Positions 15,099-22,911 of a stretch of DNA of 64,000 nt are shown here, piece after piece. Source of the DNA: a virus. Every line of letters starts with the position of its first letter. The first letter of the stretch is position 1. The notes under the pieces are model-generated. The model saw nothing but the letters and a program-made list of their open reading frames with translations. It did not search any database and was not told the DNA's origin. Made by a program: the position numbers and the translations under genes. The stretch covers positions 1 to 64,000 of the IMG/VR virus record IMGVR_UViG_3300036832_001295; one strand, given 5' to 3'.

Positions 15099-16628
15099 CT
15101 AACCGATCCGTGCGAACTGCATCCAGTGCCCTGCGCCTTGTGGGTTCAGGGCGAGGTTCGCTCCGGTGGTCTGCCAGACCCGCAGGTCGATCACGTCCCC
15201 GGCAGCGGCCCGGTAGATGTGCGTGACCTGTTGGGCCATCGTCAGGGGGGAAGGCAAGTCGGTACGGTTCGCCTCGCTGTTGTTGATGAAGACGGCAAGT
15301 ATCCGCCGACCGGTGGTGTTGTTCGCCCAGCAGATCGTGAAGTTGATGAGCAGCAGCGCGCCGTCGTTCGCTGCGTTGACGGTGGCCGCGCCGCCAACTA
15401 GCGGGGCGATGGGCTGACCGCCGCCGGGGGTGACGTTCGCCCAACCGGTGAACGGCCCGTTCCACTGACCATTGATAATGCTGGTGACCTGCTGCCCGTT
15501 GTGGACCTGCCAGATGTTCGGCTGCCAAGGCGCTGGCGAGGCGGCGCTGCCGACACCGTAACCGGAAGTGATTCGCGTATTAGCCGCACCGTCGCACACC
15601 AACTGGGCACTCGCGTGTTGGCCGACCAGGTAGAGGTTGGCGTCACCGTCGATCAGCCCGGTGGTCATGGTGACGGTGCAGGTGTTCGATGTGTTGTCGA
15701 TCCGCTTGATCGTGTACACGTTGCCTGCCGTGGCCGGACAGGTGACGGTGACGTTGTTGCTGGTGCAGTCCACCTCGATGGTGTCCCGGTTCTGCAAGGT
15801 CGCGGTTGCCGCCGTGATGGTGTAGACCCGCCCGTCCACGTAGTTCTTGTTGGCGATTTCGGTGCCGGACGCCGGGAAGTCGGATACCTGCGAGCGACCG
15901 CTGGAATCCCGCAGCATGATGGACGGGTTGAAGGCGGCACCGACCGCCGCGTAGTTGACGTTGCCCAGGCCCTGCCAGCCGACGCTGGTGACGGCCCAGT
16001 TGGTGTTCGCGGCGTAGTAGGTGAACTCGACGTAGGCGTTCTGCCCGCCGACGGTCCAGGTGGTGTTGGTCTGCCCGCCGATGATCGTGTCGCTGCCGCC
16101 AGCGGTGACCGTCCAAGAGGTCGAGTAGAAGTTATTGTCCTGCCGGAAGAGCCGGATCCGAGTTCGGTCAGCGGGAATAGTCGGCAGTGTGATCGCCAAG
16201 CTACCCAGGCTGGCGGCAGCGTTGAGCCGGTAGAAGGTGTTCGCGACGGCCCCGAACGCGGCGTTCTTGGTGCCGCCGTCGAGCAGGTCGACGTAACCCT
16301 TGTTAGCGATGTCGGCCGCCACCAACGCGGTACCCACCTGGGCGTTGCCATTAGCGTCACGGGCCATCCACGAATTAGCCTGTGGGCCGGTTGCCGAGAC
16401 CGACCAGTTCACGTCGTAGTCAGCGGCGCTCTTCTTGGTCAGTACGGAAGTGAATGCACCTCCGGGTGGGAGAGGGTTCGCACCGCCACCGGTCGGCCAC
16501 GCCACCCAGGCACCACCCTGCGCGACGTAGAGCGTGCTGTTGGCGGTATTCCAGTACATGTCGCCGTTCGAGCCGACGGCCGGTGCCGAGGAGTACGCGG
16601 CAGCATTGGTGATACCCAGCGTGCGCAT
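15099..16628 (-). CDS. Tail fibre protein
   Basis: The 509-residue protein has the N-terminal pattern of phage fibres: PAVGSNGDMYWNTANSTLYVAQGGAWVAW, a GDxYW...LYV motif, followed by SVLTKKSAADYDVNW and two ANKGYVD/ANKNYVDGRV segments. The latter are phage tail-fibre repeat-type motifs. The rest is Asn/Thr-rich beta structure ending in a globular C-terminal domain (QPNIWQVHNGQQVTSII to QFARIG), a likely receptor-binding head. It is one of several paralogous-looking fibre genes in a row. The ATG at 16628 lies next to the stop of the 30-residue membrane protein. Confidence 0.8.
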   Translation of the reverse strand: MRTLGITNAAAYSSAPAVGSNGDMYWNTANSTLYVAQGGAWVAWPTGGGANPLPPGGAFTSVLTKKSAADYDVNWSVSATGPQANSWMARDANGNAQVGTALVAADIANKGYVDLLDGGTKNAAFGAVANTFYRLNAAASLGSLAITLPTIPADRTRIRLFRQDNNFYSTSWTVTAGGSDTIIGGQTNTTWTVGGQNAYVEFTYYAANTNWAVTSVGWQGLGNVNYAAVGAAFNPSIMLRDSSGRSQVSDFPASGTEIANKNYVDGRVYTITAATATLQNRDTIEVDCTSNNVTVTCPATAGNVYTIKRIDNTSNTCTVTMTTGLIDGDANLYLVGQHASAQLVCDGAANTRITSGYGVGSAASPAPWQPNIWQVHNGQQVTSIINGQWNGPFTGWANVTPGGGQPIAPLVGGAATVNAANDGALLLINFTICWANNTTGRRILAVFINNSEANRTDLPSPLTMAQQVTHIYRAAAGDVIDLRVWQTTGANLALNPQGAGHWMQFARIG

Positions 16629-16629
16629 C

Positions 16630-16722
16630 TCATTTCCTCCGGCGGAAGAAGACCGACCAGGCCACCACGATGGCGACGATCGTCACCGCCCAACCCAGCA
16701 GCAGCCACTGGATGAGGTTCAC
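16630..16722 (-). CDS. 30-residue single-span membrane microprotein
   Basis: A GTG-started reading frame fits exactly between two fibre genes: the GTG lies 3 bases after the stop of the 675-residue gene and the TGA is 2 bases before the next ATG. The product is one hydrophobic helix (IQWLLLGWAVTIVAIVVAW) with a positively charged FFRRRK end, so it would sit in the membrane with the C terminus inside. No good Shine-Dalgarno is visible; translation would rely on coupling. A holin-like or accessory membrane role is possible. The perfect fit into the operon is the main support. Confidence 0.5.
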   Translation of the reverse strand: MNLIQWLLLGWAVTIVAIVVAWSVFFRRRK

Positions 16723-16724
16723 GG

Positions 16725-18752
16725 CTAGCCCGTGATAACCACGCGATAGCCGACCGGGTTGATGACGTTGGAGTTGTAGCGGATGGTGGCATGGGTGGTG
16801 TCGGTGGCCTCCCAATCCACCTCTATGGCGTTCCACGGCGAGTTGTTGTTGATCACGGAGACCTGGATGTCGCGGGTGTTCAGGTTGTGCAAGAACACCT
16901 CACCGGTCGCATAGGCGACACTGCCCGCCAGCGCACTTGCGTATTTCTTCACCATGCCGGTGGTCGCGGTGGTCACGCTGGCCACGGTGGCGATCACGGC
17001 GGTGTTCACGATCACCGAGTCGGCGGCGACGGTGAGGCTGGTGTCCCCGGTGACGAAGTCGATGGTATTGCCGGTCTTGGTCAGTCCGTTCCCGGCGTTG
17101 ATCTGCGCCGCGCCGGAGAACTGCGTCCAGGTGACCGCGGTGGTGTTCAGCGTGCCGCCCTGATCCGCGGTGCACAGCCAACCGGTATCACCGTTGACGG
17201 TGCCCTGCTCCACCCAGGTGTAGGCCGAAGGCACCTCGGTCCAGGCATCCATGTCGGTGGCCCGGACCCAAGCCCCGGCCGCTACCACGTAGATGCCGTT
17301 GTTGGCCACGGTGGTCTGGTCCTTGCACAGCACCCGGTCATTGGCGATCAACGCGATGCCATCCACCGTCTGGGTGCCGGACAGGGTGAGGTTGGCGGTG
17401 CTGGCCGCCTTCACCGACTGCTTCGCGTCCAGGCCTTGCACGGTGTTGTCGACGTAGTTTTTGGTCGCGCCGTCCTGCGCGGCAGCTGGGTCAAGCAGCC
17501 CGGTGATCTTGTGGTTGTTCAGCGCGACGTCGGTGCTGGTGGGGTGTGCGGTGGCCAGTGCCCCCAGGTCGAAGGCGGTGGCGGTGTCGGCGACCACGAT
17601 GGTGCCGTCGGTGATGTTCGCGCTACTCACCGAGTTGTTCGCCAGCGTCGGGTTGGGGTAGGTGCCGGTCAGTGCACCACCGGCCGCACCGCCGGACTGG
17701 ATCGGGGTGAACGCCAGGTCGGTGGTGGCGATGGTGCCGTCCAGGATCTTCGCGCTGGTCACCGCGCCGTTGGCGATGACCGGGTTCGGGTAGGTCGACC
17801 CGGCCAGGTCGCCGCCTGCCGTCCCGCTGGGCGGGAAGGTGGCGGGCATCGGGTGCCGGTGATCCTCCCGGGCGTAGGTGGCGGCGGTGCCGACCTGGCC
17901 CGCATCCGCGACCGCCTCGGTCTGCACCGTGGTCGCCGGGCTCACTCCGGCTGCCGGGGTCGCCCAGATCACGTCGTAAGGAGTAATGCTGTTCTTGGTG
18001 AGCACTTGGTTGGCGGTACCTGCGGGCGGCAGGCTCTGCCCGTGCAGGTGCCAGAACCCGGCGTTATAAACGAACACCAGCATTTCGTTGTTGTTCAGCA
18101 GGTTGTACTGGTTACCTGTGCCGCCGCCTGTGCTGCCCGAGGTACGGAACAAATCAGCACCGCCGCAAGAAACTATGACGGTGTTGGCCGAGTTGATGTC
18201 GTTGCGGATGAATCCGATGGCGCTGCCCGACGCCGGGGTGGTCGGCAACGTGATCGTGATATTCGCCGATACAGTCACCAGGTAGCTGGTGTCTACCGCC
18301 GCCGCACCCGACGTGGTGATGGTGCCCCAGGTACTGGGAACCTGCTTCGTGTTCGCCGAAGCAGCAGGCGTGCCGTGCGTGTGGTCCGAGCGTGCGATGG
18401 TGGTCGCTGCGCCTACGTTCGATGCGAGGCCGTAGCTCGTCTCTGCCGTTACCGAGCCACCGAATGCAGGCATGCCGTGCTTGTGGTCCCCGGCGCTGGC
18501 CTGTGAGGAGACACCACCGACAGGTGCATCCCCGATCGCTTGGGTGGACGCCGAGGAAGACAACGACATCCCGGCCCCGGCCATCGCCTGCTGCCAGGAG
18601 GTGCCGTCCCACCACTTCAGGATGTTGTTGGTGGAGTCGTACCAGAGTTGCCCCTTGACCGGGGTGGGTGGCGCGCTGGTCAGGTTCTGCACCGCCGCCT
18701 GGCGCAGTTCGTTCTTGTTCAGGTCGAGGGGAACCAGGAAATTGGGCACCAC
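16725..18752 (-). CDS. Tail fibre protein with HxH metal-binding motifs
   Basis: In this 675-residue protein, residues about 30-55 carry PVKGQLWYDSTNNILKWWDG, a fibre N-terminal module repeated in several genes here. HxH motifs at GDHKHGM, SDHTHGT and EDHRHPM (near 90, 124 and 296) resemble the Fe-coordinating HxH sites of trimeric phage fibres such as T4 gp37. ANGAVTSAKILDGTI and NNSVSSANITDGTI are fibre repeats that follow TYPNP turns. GATKNYVDNTVQGL begins a section found in many tail fibres (DAKQSVKAAST). The C-terminal IEVDWEATDTTHATIRYNS is a beta tip. Host-receptor binding is the likely role. Confidence 0.8.
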   Translation of the reverse strand: MVPNFLVPLDLNKNELRQAAVQNLTSAPPTPVKGQLWYDSTNNILKWWDGTSWQQAMAGAGMSLSSSASTQAIGDAPVGGVSSQASAGDHKHGMPAFGGSVTAETSYGLASNVGAATTIARSDHTHGTPAASANTKQVPSTWGTITTSGAAAVDTSYLVTVSANITITLPTTPASGSAIGFIRNDINSANTVIVSCGGADLFRTSGSTGGGTGNQYNLLNNNEMLVFVYNAGFWHLHGQSLPPAGTANQVLTKNSITPYDVIWATPAAGVSPATTVQTEAVADAGQVGTAATYAREDHRHPMPATFPPSGTAGGDLAGSTYPNPVIANGAVTSAKILDGTIATTDLAFTPIQSGGAAGGALTGTYPNPTLANNSVSSANITDGTIVVADTATAFDLGALATAHPTSTDVALNNHKITGLLDPAAAQDGATKNYVDNTVQGLDAKQSVKAASTANLTLSGTQTVDGIALIANDRVLCKDQTTVANNGIYVVAAGAWVRATDMDAWTEVPSAYTWVEQGTVNGDTGWLCTADQGGTLNTTAVTWTQFSGAAQINAGNGLTKTGNTIDFVTGDTSLTVAADSVIVNTAVIATVASVTTATTGMVKKYASALAGSVAYATGEVFLHNLNTRDIQVSVINNNSPWNAIEVDWEATDTTHATIRYNSNVINPVGYRVVITG

Positions 18753-18762
18753 GGTCTCCTAG

Positions 18763-19644
18763 CTAGGAGCAGTACGCCTCACCCGCGAACTGCGCGGAGA
18801 AGGTCAACTGCACGGTGTTGTCATCCACGTAAAGCACGTCGCCGATCACCTCGGTGCCCGCCGAGTCGACCACCGTCACATTCGGCCGGAAGCCCAGGTA
18901 GTGGATCACCGTCCAGACCGTGGCCGGGGTGGACTGCCGATGCGTGTAGGAGGGCAGCATTGGCGGCTGGAAGGTGAAGGAGTTGCTGGTGGAATCCCAG
19001 ACGATGAAGTCGCCGGTCTGGGCGGTCCCGGTGTAGGGCGGGGCCGGTTCCAACAGCGCGATGCCTTCCCAGCTGGTTCCGTTCCAGCACATCAGCATGT
19101 CGTCGGTGGTGTCGTAGTAGACGTAGCCGACCTGCTCCGGGGTGACCGTCGGGGCGGCGGGCAGCCCCGGGATGGGCGGCCCGGGCGGGCCGGGTGGTCC
19201 GGGCGGGCCACCCGGATGAGCCTGGAAGTAGGCGAGCGTGACCAGGTCGGCGGGCAGGCTCGGGTCGGCGGCTTGCAGCTGGCCGGTGACGGTGTGGATC
19301 GCGCCGATCTCGGTGAAGTAACCGGTGGAGAACACGTCGGTGTGAGTGGCGGCGGTGCAGATCCAGAGCCGGTTCTGGTAAGTGAGCAGGTCGTAGAGGG
19401 CGTACTGCGAGCCGGGTATCCACGGTCCTCGCCAGTGGGTGGCGTTGACGTCCCAGGCCGACCCGCCACCCGGTGCGTTGGCCACTGCCACCGGTCCGCC
19501 GGGGGTGATGACCACCGCCCGCGGCTGCGGCTGGCCACCGGTCACGGCCACCGTCGGGGCCTGCCCGGGCAGTACCGCGGTGCTCGGGGTGGGCGCACCG
19601 ACCTGCGCGATCGGGGGTTTCGACGGCGGTACCACGGCCTGCAT
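18763..19644 (-). CDS. Fibre-associated protein with short collagen-like stalk
   Basis: The 293-residue protein has a Pro-rich N terminus, then ATHWRGPWIPGSQYALYDLLTYQNRLWIC, a carbohydrate-binding-like WxG...Y..D.V...G..(W/Y) module often seen in phage and chitinase sequences. A collagen-like GPPGPPGPPGPP stretch follows (about 144-158), then VGYVYYDTTDDMLMCWNGTSW, the GxxYYDxxxxxxxxWNGxxW fibre motif. The C terminus (TPATVWTVIHYLGFRPNVTVVD) is a compact beta domain. Collagen triple helices in phages form trimeric stalks. The protein is co-directional with the fibre genes on both sides. Confidence 0.75.
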   Translation of the reverse strand: MQAVVPPSKPPIAQVGAPTPSTAVLPGQAPTVAVTGGQPQPRAVVITPGGPVAVANAPGGGSAWDVNATHWRGPWIPGSQYALYDLLTYQNRLWICTAATHTDVFSTGYFTEIGAIHTVTGQLQAADPSLPADLVTLAYFQAHPGGPPGPPGPPGPPIPGLPAAPTVTPEQVGYVYYDTTDDMLMCWNGTSWEGIALLEPAPPYTGTAQTGDFIVWDSTSNSFTFQPPMLPSYTHRQSTPATVWTVIHYLGFRPNVTVVDSAGTEVIGDVLYVDDNTVQLTFSAQFAGEAYCS

Positions 19645-19700
19645 CGGCTCCTCCTCGGCTGCATTACTTCGCCGCCGGGCGGACCGCTATGCCAGCGTGC

Positions 19701-20582
19701 TCAGATCTGGACACCCCACCCGTCGGCGAGCCCGGTGGCCGCCGCCACCGGTTGTTGATAGAGCACCTGCACCGAGACCCGGCCGGTGCGCATCTTCTGC
19801 GGCGGGCCGGACAACACCTGCATCGAGAGCCGCCCGGTGCGCGCCTTTGACCCGCTCACGGACAGCACCGCCCCCGCCAAGCGGGCATCACGGAGCCGGT
19901 CGGCCTGCATCGGCAGTGCGGCGTTGTAGTGCGCCAGCACCCGGGCCGCGGACAGCGCGCTGTTGTACTGCGCGTACTCGTCTATCACCGCGGCGGACAC
20001 GTTGACCGAATTGGACGGGTGCCCACCGAAGTTGTAGGTGTTGATCTGGGTGGTCTTCATGCTGGCGAAGGACTGGGAACCGACCAGCACGCCGTCCACG
20101 TAGAGCAGCGCCGTCAACCCGGACCGCACCCCGACGACGTGGTGCCGGTTGCCGTCGCGCAGGTCGATGCTCCCGGCCACGCCCGCGTTGCTGCTGCCGC
20201 CGGACAGGAAGGTGACCCAAGTGACCCGGCCGTTGAGCAGATACAGCTGGAACTGGGCGCTGGATGACTGCCCGGCCAACCACTGCTGCTGGCCCGCGAG
20301 GGTGCTGGTCGAGCGGAACCACATCTCGACGCTGGTGTCCGGGTTGGCGTCGAAGATCGTGTTGTAGGTGATCCCGACGTAGAGGGTGTTGTTGTCGGTG
20401 AAGTACCAGGCGGCGTCGGCCGGGTCACCGACCAGGCTGTGCAGCCCGCGCAGGCAGTTGGCGGTCTGCGACGCGCCGATGGCGAAGCCGTGCCCGGAGG
20501 AGTCGAGCGGGTTACCGGTGCTCTCAGCCAACCGGAAGTAGGCGGTCGGGGAATCGGCCAGCACCTCGCTGACGTAGCTCAC
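19701..20582 (-). CDS. LamG/concanavalin-like adhesin with C-terminal RxSxQVL repeats
   Basis: The GTG start overlaps the preceding stop (GTGA, 20579-20582), giving 293 residues. YVSEVLADSPTAYFRLAESTGNPLDSSG is a classic opening of phage LamG-type (concanavalin A-like) jelly-roll domains. SVEMWFRSTSTLAG, GNRHHVVGVRSGLTALLYVDGVLVG and AVIDEYAQYNSALSAARVLAHY complete the fold, with the last piece typical of such domains. After residue about 235 come two RLSMQVLSGPP/RVSVQVLYQQP repeats, a short linker unit known from actinophage structural proteins. A likely saccharide-binding adsorption protein. Confidence 0.75.
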   Translation of the reverse strand: MSYVSEVLADSPTAYFRLAESTGNPLDSSGHGFAIGASQTANCLRGLHSLVGDPADAAWYFTDNNTLYVGITYNTIFDANPDTSVEMWFRSTSTLAGQQQWLAGQSSSAQFQLYLLNGRVTWVTFLSGGSSNAGVAGSIDLRDGNRHHVVGVRSGLTALLYVDGVLVGSQSFASMKTTQINTYNFGGHPSNSVNVSAAVIDEYAQYNSALSAARVLAHYNAALPMQADRLRDARLAGAVLSVSGSKARTGRLSMQVLSGPPQKMRTGRVSVQVLYQQPVAAATGLADGWGVQI

Positions 20583-21631
20583 GCCACCTGCACCCCGGCC
20601 TGCGCGGAGTTGACGCCAGCCTGGTTCCAGGCCACCCCGGTGCCAGGGTCGACGGCGAACACGCCGCGCGCTGCCAGGAACGTGGCACCGGTCAGCGCCT
20701 GATTGGCCGACAGCGCCTCGGACACGCCTTGCCGCACTCCAAGGACCGCGCTGCGCCCGGCCCCACCGTCGGCGTTGGAACACCAGCCGGTGACCTGTAC
20801 GCCGAGGATGGTGGCGTTCGCGACCAGCGCGAGATCCTGCATCTGGTAGAAGTCCCGCTGGCCGGGGGTGGCCGACTCGACATAGCTGCTGACGACCGGC
20901 GCACCGACCTCGTTGACCAACGCGAAGTTGGACACCTGGTCGCCGTCGCTGCCGAGCAGCTGGGAGAAGCTGCCGTCACCGTTCGGGTAGAGGGTGCTGA
21001 CCTTGCAGTCGCCGAGAAAGTCGTTGGGGGTGCCGGTGCCGGTGAGCAAGTAGAAGTCGTCAATGTTCATCGCCGGGTTGCTGAAACCACTGCCCTGCGG
21101 ATAAGTAACCGAGTCGATGATCGTCTTGGTGCCCGCGTTCTTGGTGTCCACCCCGGTCAGGTCCAGCACCGGGCTGCCGTTATAGCGGACATGCACCTCA
21201 CCGACCGTGTCGGAGAGCACGCACTTGATCTCCCAATAGCCCCATGTGTTGGTGGCGATAGCTGCGCCAGACAGTGTGGTAGTGCCGAGCAGCGTCCCTG
21301 ATGGAGTACCCCGGTAGACGTTCAGTACCCCAGTGGACGGGGCCATCGTGACCGAGACGTGGGCGGTAGCGGCGTTATCGGACATGAACATGGCGAGCAG
21401 GCAGACGATATCCGCGAGATTTTGGAAGAAGCCCGCGAAGCCGGTAACCACCGTGGCGTCCCCACCGCCAGGGATCGGCAAGATCATGTAGGAGTTGAAG
21501 TTGTTCGTACCGATCTGCATGCTGGTGGTGCCGGTGCGGAATCGGGTGGTGTCGAAGGCGGGCGGATAGTTGCCGAACTGGCTTGCGGAGTGCATCTGGT
21601 CATCGAAGCCGTTGACGAACACCAGCGACAT
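20579..21631 (-). CDS. Tail adhesin (jelly-roll), paralogue of the gene at 21861-22910
   Basis: The product has 350 residues. MSLVFVNGFDDQMHSASQFGNY and later WGYWEIKCVLSDTVGEVHVRYNG, VDTKNAGTKTIIDSVTY and MNIDDFYLLTGTG mark a LamG-like domain. The same landmarks, in the same order, occur in the gene two positions upstream (MSLLFCDGFDTG, ITISDTIGEITWRVDGN, DTKNAG, MLIDDFYVAD), so the two are paralogues. The ATG at 21631 overlaps the stop of the 77-residue gene (ATGA). Reading further upstream only enters that gene's shadow. The C-terminal half (FLGDCKVSTLYPNGDG onward) is shared by this phage adhesin type. Confidence 0.75.
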   Translation of the reverse strand: MSLVFVNGFDDQMHSASQFGNYPPAFDTTRFRTGTTSMQIGTNNFNSYMILPIPGGGDATVVTGFAGFFQNLADIVCLLAMFMSDNAATAHVSVTMAPSTGVLNVYRGTPSGTLLGTTTLSGAAIATNTWGYWEIKCVLSDTVGEVHVRYNGSPVLDLTGVDTKNAGTKTIIDSVTYPQGSGFSNPAMNIDDFYLLTGTGTPNDFLGDCKVSTLYPNGDGSFSQLLGSDGDQVSNFALVNEVGAPVVSSYVESATPGQRDFYQMQDLALVANATILGVQVTGWCSNADGGAGRSAVLGVRQGVSEALSANQALTGATFLAARGVFAVDPGTGVAWNQAGVNSAQAGVQVA

Positions 21632-21864
21632 CAGGACCACCCCGCGTATGGCTGCGCGAAGCTGCCGGTGGTGACCACTTCGGCGTAGCACTCGGTCAAC
21701 AGCCGCATCTTCTGCCACACGGTGACCACCTCGGCGTAGTCCTCGCCCAACCGGGGGGTGCCTGCCTGGGTGGGCACCTCCGCGTAGTCCTCCACCAGCC
21801 GGGGCGTGCTGGCCTGGGTGACGACGACCTCGGCGTAGTCCTCAACAACCCGGCGGTCGGTCAC
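21631..21864 (-). CDS. 77-residue protein made of four EDYAEV repeats
   Basis: Almost the whole protein consists of four tandem copies of a roughly 18-residue unit: VVEDYAEVV, LVEDYAEVP, LGEDYAEVV and LTECYAEVV, separated by TQAxTPR-type spacers. The third spacer is divergent. The unit looks like the RVTQxxVEVL linker motifs of actinophage tail proteins, here freed as a stand-alone gene between two paralogous adhesins. The GTG start overlaps the previous stop (GTGA, 21861-21864) and the stop overlaps the next ATG. It may be an adaptor peptide linking adhesins to the tail (inference). Confidence 0.65.
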   Translation of the reverse strand: MTDRRVVEDYAEVVVTQASTPRLVEDYAEVPTQAGTPRLGEDYAEVVTVWQKMRLLTECYAEVVTTGSFAQPYAGWS

Positions 21865-22910
21865 GACACCTCAGCCCCCACCTGAAGCGCGTTCACACCC
21901 GCCACCGTCCAGGCTGCGCTGGTGGCCGGGTCGGTCTCCCGCACCGCCTGGGAATACACCTTGCTGGTCGCGCCGACGGTCACGGTGGGGTCGTAGTAGA
22001 TGGTGCCGCCGGAGCGCACCACCGGTTTGAAACCACCTGCCCCGGCGTCGCTGTTCTGTCCAGTGACAACGTTGCGGACGGCGAGCACGGCGCTGGTGCC
22101 GACTGCCAGGTCGGGCAGGTTGTAGCTGTCCCGGGTGCCGACCACTGCGGAGTAGTTGTAAGACGAGGCGTTCTGGTCGGACACGTTCTGGTAGTTGGAA
22201 CCCGCCGTTGGGGTCAACCCGGTGTCGGAGCCTGCCGCGTTCGGGGACAGCGTCTGGATGCGGATCGGACCGAGGAAGGAGTTGTTGCGGGAGCCGCTGG
22301 TGTCGGCGACGTAGAAGTCGTCAATCAGCATGGTGCCGGGCGTGCCTGACCCAGTAGAGGTGGTCCAGCCGATTTGCACCGTGTCGAAGCTGGTGTTGGT
22401 GCCCGCGTTCTTGGTGTCGATGTTGGTCAGGCTGCCATCGACGTTGCCGTCCACCCGCCAGGTGATCTCACCGATGGTGTCGCTGATCGTGATGCGAGCC
22501 TCGACGTAGTACCACTGGTTGTTCGCCATCGGCGTGGTGAACGAGCCAAGTGGTGTGGCGTTGCCGCCACGCCGCCACTGGAATGGACCGGATATCGGTA
22601 TCCAGAGTTCGACGTGGCTGGTTGTTCCACCGTCACCGAGCAGATGCAGGACCGCCTGGTCCCCGTTGCTCCCGGAGGGACGCACCATGACGTTTATCGC
22701 GAACCCGATGTAGACGGTTACGACAGCGGGAATCGTCTGCGAGAGCCGTGACCACTGCCCGTTAGCGGTGCCCGCGAAGTTGAGCGATTTGCCTGCGCTG
22801 AACGGGCTGCTGGTTGACGGCGTGGTGGTCGGTGTGCCGCTGACGGTGTAGGAACTCCACTTGCTCAGGTAGTCCCCGGTGTCGAACCCGTCGCAGAACA
22901 GCAGGCTCAT
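21861..22910 (-). CDS. Tail adhesin (jelly-roll), paralogue of the gene at 20579-21631
   Basis: The 349-residue protein starts MSLLFCDGFDTGDYLSKWSSY, a typical opening of a phage concanavalin-like domain. A beta-sandwich follows (VTVYIGFAINVMV, VELWIPISGPFQWRR, NNQWYYVEARITISD), then DTKNAGTNTSFDTVQIGW and MLIDDFYVAD. The C-terminal part (FLGPIRIQTLSPNAAGSDTGLTP... to VNALQVGAEVS) matches its neighbour. Duplication of the gene with the four-repeat gene in between suggests tandem expansion of the host-range region. It lies two bases after the stop of the 713-residue fibre gene. Confidence 0.75.
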   Translation of the reverse strand: MSLLFCDGFDTGDYLSKWSSYTVSGTPTTTPSTSSPFSAGKSLNFAGTANGQWSRLSQTIPAVVTVYIGFAINVMVRPSGSNGDQAVLHLLGDGGTTSHVELWIPISGPFQWRRGGNATPLGSFTTPMANNQWYYVEARITISDTIGEITWRVDGNVDGSLTNIDTKNAGTNTSFDTVQIGWTTSTGSGTPGTMLIDDFYVADTSGSRNNSFLGPIRIQTLSPNAAGSDTGLTPTAGSNYQNVSDQNASSYNYSAVVGTRDSYNLPDLAVGTSAVLAVRNVVTGQNSDAGAGGFKPVVRSGGTIYYDPTVTVGATSKVYSQAVRETDPATSAAWTVAGVNALQVGAEVS

Positions 22911-22911
22911 C

